From NCBI GenBank assembly GCA_964019055.1, contig OZ025218.1:5461259-5525258 (forward strand): DNA of 64,000 nucleotides. The letters are read 5' to 3'. The notes beneath the pieces are model-generated. The model was not told where the DNA came from. It ran no database searches and saw nothing but the letters and a program-made list of their open reading frames with translations. Below, piece by piece: positions 60,957-64,000 of the stretch. This stretch comes from Anthopleura xanthogrammica. Taxonomy: Eukaryota; Cnidaria; Anthozoa; Actiniaria; Actiniidae. The translations under genes were made by a program, and so were the position numbers. Numbering within the stretch: the stretch's first letter is position 1; every line of letters starts with the position of its first letter.

Positions 60957-63440
60957 AGATCAAAGGACATTGGTATACTTTTATACAGCCTGGTTTCTTC
61001 AATTCAACATTCGATCATCAAAATTTTACATTTTTCACAATATAAATAACACTTAATAATTCTTGAAAATGTGGAAAATATGGCAAAGCATTTTATATTT
61101 GTGATTATAATCACAATTTTATAGACTTTTTGAGTGCTGAGAAGGTTTCTATTATTGATATTTGCATTATAGTTCTATGAAATTATATTTCTATGATATT
61201 CTGATATTCTATGATATTCTGAATCTTTTAATTTAATTGTTATGCATATCTCTAGCTTTTGATATTCCAATGGTTTGGTATTTTTCTTGCATGTTGAAAA
61301 AAATTATACATTAAGGTTAGAATAACTATGATTTAATGGTTTTAGACTTATGTGGCACTTGACCACTTGATCATTCTGCTATAATATTGTTTGTGCATGT
61401 TACTGTTTAGGCTGGTTCTGAAGGCATCTCAATCCAGAGTCCATTGTTCTCCCTAAATTTTGCCAAAATTTATACAAGTGGATGGAAGTATTTCATTCTC
61501 AGTTCCAGTCTTCTTCTTCCTTCCCATTCCATTTCCCAGTAACCTAAATCCCATTTCAATTTCATTTTTAGATGAAAAAAAAAATCAAATCCATTTCCAT
61601 ATATTTTATCCCTCCAGGACTCTGTTATTGTAAGCTGATCTACTCCCAGTGGATGAAACTTTCATTCTTAATAACAGTCCCATTCTTTTTCTATTCCCAT
61701 TCCATTTCCCAGTAACCTAAATCCTGTTAACATTCCAAATTTTAATTTTTAGATGAAAAAAATATCAAATTCCATTCCCATTTTATCCCTTCAGGACTCT
61801 GTTAAGAAAAGTTGATTACAAATCAGGTTTTAAGATGATTGTAAACATCTAGTAATAAAAAATAGAATTTTATTGTATGGTATTTGTAAAACATTATATT
61901 AATATCTATATTTCTACTCACTTTCTTACACATACATACTCTAGGTGGGTCATTAATTGACTCCTGTAGTATATTTAATTCAATAAATCAAGTAAAAAAG
62001 ATCTCTTAATTTGTCAATTTATTTTGTATCTGGTATACTGCGTAGTATGCCGTAAATCCTCTATGAAGCATCTCAAATACGCCCCTCTTTTTAAAGGAAG
62101 AAATTAATTATAAGCCTCCCTCTCTTTTAAGCGCCACTCCCCACCTAGCTCCTCTCCCCTCCCTCTTCACAACTAAATTCACGATAATGGAATCATATAC
62201 TTGAGAGACTTAGTAAATCAAATGTTGAAAATACCGGCGCTTATTCGAGGGCGGCGCTTATTCGGGGGCGGCGCCTATTCCGGTAAATACGGTATAATTT
62301 TATGCTAGAGCAGCCAGTTTCGGCACCGAATGTCGAATGTTTTCATACACGGTACGGCATTGACACGGTCACGAGAAGGGGCGGTCCGTGTTGTAAGTTT
62401 TTCATAGTCATTCACCACTTTCAATAAATCAAGTCAAGGGGTCAAACACAAAGCATTCATGCAAGCGAGTTCAAGGTTCAAATTTGAATAATCCTTTGAA
62501 ACTACCTTGAAGCCTCGATTGATCAATGCTTTGTCTGTGACCAGTGAACCATGTACAGAAAATCATGAATACGAAAATTGCTCTACTAGAGATATGGCAC
62601 AGATTTTGATATACATCTAAGTGCAAGAACGTTGTCATATAAAAATAAAAACTAACAAAATTCTGCATAATTTCAGCATAAAATTACTAGTTATTAGTAT
62701 TAGTATAAAAATTATATAAAAGGAGGAAGTCTAGCCCAATCCATCACTACACGGATCCAGTTTTCCAAATTAAAAATTCTCAAAAAATGTTGAATTTAGA
62801 AAGAAAAATCAAGTTTTATAGTTTTATCATCTTTTACGGTGTTAGGCAAAAGCTAATATAAATTTATTCACTCGTAAGGAAACGAATACAACAGCTTAAA
62901 AATTCGTAAGCGCGCTCTAGAAATAGCCCCCTACAGAGAAAACCAACCAAGTGGAGTTTCTTTTATATAGAAGCGGGACAACGCGATTCTGCACAACGCG
63001 CTGTGCAAAGATTGCTTGGGCATTGGAGCGATTACCGCAAAATATCACACCAATGAATTTGATTGTTAGAATTCTCGAAGAATCTATTCTTTAATGTCAG
63101 CAGATTTTTCGAGTGTTTCTTTTTTCTTTAGAGATCAGCTGGAAACTTTTCAAAGCTCAAAGGTGATGTTTGACTGTTTTAAGTTTGAACCTGAATTTAG
63201 GATGAGTGGGAACTGAACGTGCCGTAGCCTTGACCGACAGTGAAATGGCTTCCGTAGATCAAACCAATCAGAAAAAAATGAAAGGTGAATGGTCCAATTA
63301 AAATGGTTGAATATGGAAGCCATTTGACAGTTGAAATATTCCGTTCCCGGGCAGTGCCTGTGGAGCAAGGATATTAATCGTTCGTTGGTCAGAAAGAATT
63401 AAGTATTATTTTGGAAGTAAAGCCAAGGGAGGTTCATCTG
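60957..63440. other. Downstream region without recognised gene
   Basis: AT-rich sequence after MOB3. A tandem duplication of about 180 bp is visible around 61490-61800 (CATTCCATTTCCCAGTAACC and TCCATTCCCATTTTATCCC-like blocks appear twice). No exon chain found. One MITE is listed separately. Confidence 0.5.
62046..62295. mobile_element. MITE with TGCCGTAAAT / GGTAAATACGGTAT ends
   Basis: Left ATGCCGTAAATCC and right CCGGTAAATACGGTAT are inverted. GCGCTTATTCGAGGGCGGC and GCGCTTATTCGGGGGCGGC form a direct pair near the right end. Non-coding. Confidence 0.6.
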
Positions 63441-63495
63441 GTAAATGGAAAGACTTCAGATTTCGAGATTTCACTGATCTTCAAGATGAAATGAA
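63441..63495. repeat. 55-bp direct repeat, copy 1
   Basis: Starts GTAAATGGAAAGACTTCAG and ends in GATGAAATGAA; identical to 63946-64000, which runs off the window edge. Confidence 0.95.
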
Positions 63496-63532
63496 ATGAA
63501 ATGAAAAGAAAGAAAGACAGAAAGAAAGAAAA

Positions 63533-63568
<36 letters not shown>

Positions 63569-63640
63569 AAAAAAGGAAGGAAGAAAAAAAGGAAGGAAGA
63601 AAAAAAGGAAGGAAGAAAAAAAGAAGGAGAAAAGAAAAAA

Positions 63641-63834
63641 GGAAACGAAAGGAAACGAAAGGAAACGAAAGGAAACGAAAGGAAACGAAAGGAAACGAAA
63701 GGAAACGAAAGGAAACGAAAGGAAACGAAAGGAAACGAAAGGAAACGAAAGGAAACGAAAGGAAACGAAAGGAAACGAAAGGAAACGAAAGGAAACGAAA
63801 GGAAACGAAAGGAAACGAAAGGAAACGAAAGGAA
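63641..63834. repeat. Tandem GGAAACGAAA decamer in a polypurine tract
   Basis: Nineteen copies of GGAAACGAAA, preceded by about 150 bp of (GAAA)n and GGAAGGAAG repeats from 63485. Apart from the C of each unit the strand is all purine. The Lys/Arg-rich frame across it is not a gene. Confidence 0.95.
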
Positions 63835-63945
63835 AGTAAAAAAGTTAGAAGTTTAATCTGGGGGGAGAGGTGGGGGAGTGGAAATGACGCCTGCAGCCGT
63901 AGCCGTACGCGGCGGTAGCCATGCGCATTGACTTGTTAAATTGAG

Positions 63946-64000
63946 GTAAATGGAAAGACTTCAGATTTCGAGATTTCACTGATCTTCAAGATGAAATGAA
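63946..64000. repeat. 55-bp direct repeat, copy 2
   Basis: Identical to 63441-63495, offset 505 bp; reaches the window end, so its true length is unknown. Confidence 0.9.

Noticed and set aside
63641..63834. Telomere-like repeat
   Set aside because: GGAAACGAAA does not match known animal telomere units and is continuous with a GAAA microsatellite.
63501..63839. Long Lys/Arg/Glu-rich open frame
   Set aside because: It simply translates the GAAA and GGAAACGAAA tandem repeats; no codon bias or domain.

Overview
This window is nuclear DNA from an animal. It has spliced genes with GT-AG introns, poly(A) signals, an AT-rich background, dense small DNA transposons and tRNA-derived SINEs. The genes are animal-type: a kinesin-2 motor related to KIF17, a MAP3K19/YSK4-type kinase, ribosomal protein S11, CWF19L1, V-ATPase subunit C and a MOB3-type protein. 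I cannot name the species. The many foldback elements, AT-rich introns and protein divergence suit a marine invertebrate, possibly an early-branching one such as a sponge or cnidarian, but this is inference only.

Layout. 1-6394: no convincing gene, only repeats. 6395-9132 (+): a kinesin-2 gene with its whole motor domain in one exon. 9185-13271: a 62-bp minisatellite, nested MITEs and a Mutator-like foldback element. 13272-16616 (+): a TATA promoter, a non-coding first exon and an unrecognised 263-residue acidic/coiled-coil protein. 19033-33987 (+): a 28-exon gene for an ankyrin-repeat protein ending in a MAP3K19/YSK4-like kinase domain. 34854-37391 (-): RPS11. 37604-47193 (+): CWF19L1 in 16 exons, with a U12-type intron. 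50131-55753 (-): V-ATPase subunit C in 15 exons. 56118-60956 (+): MOB3-type protein in 9 exons. 60957-64000: no gene recognised; repeats, including a long polypurine tract.

For the six recognised spliced genes I rebuilt exon chains from splice sites and family homology. Each chain keeps frame end to end: 600, 1931, 160, 533, 374 and 221 residues. Genes are packed as divergent pairs (RPS11/CWF19L1 212 bp apart; V-ATPase C/MOB3 364 bp apart) and convergent pairs (MAP3K19-like/RPS11; CWF19L1/V-ATPase C). They are mostly unrelated housekeeping functions: translation, RNA processing, organelle acidification and Mob signalling. The kinesin and the MAP3K19-like kinase have relatives linked to cilia, but no shared pathway is shown by this sequence.

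The least ordinary material is non-coding: a U12 intron largely filled by transposons, a 1-kb intronic element built from CATTAATG-type palindromes, a 944-bp foldback element with about 350-bp arms, a 57-bp minisatellite that seems to have grown from a SINE tail, and a 62-bp minisatellite carrying NRF1-like palindromes. I found no virus, CRISPR array, rRNA or tRNA gene.
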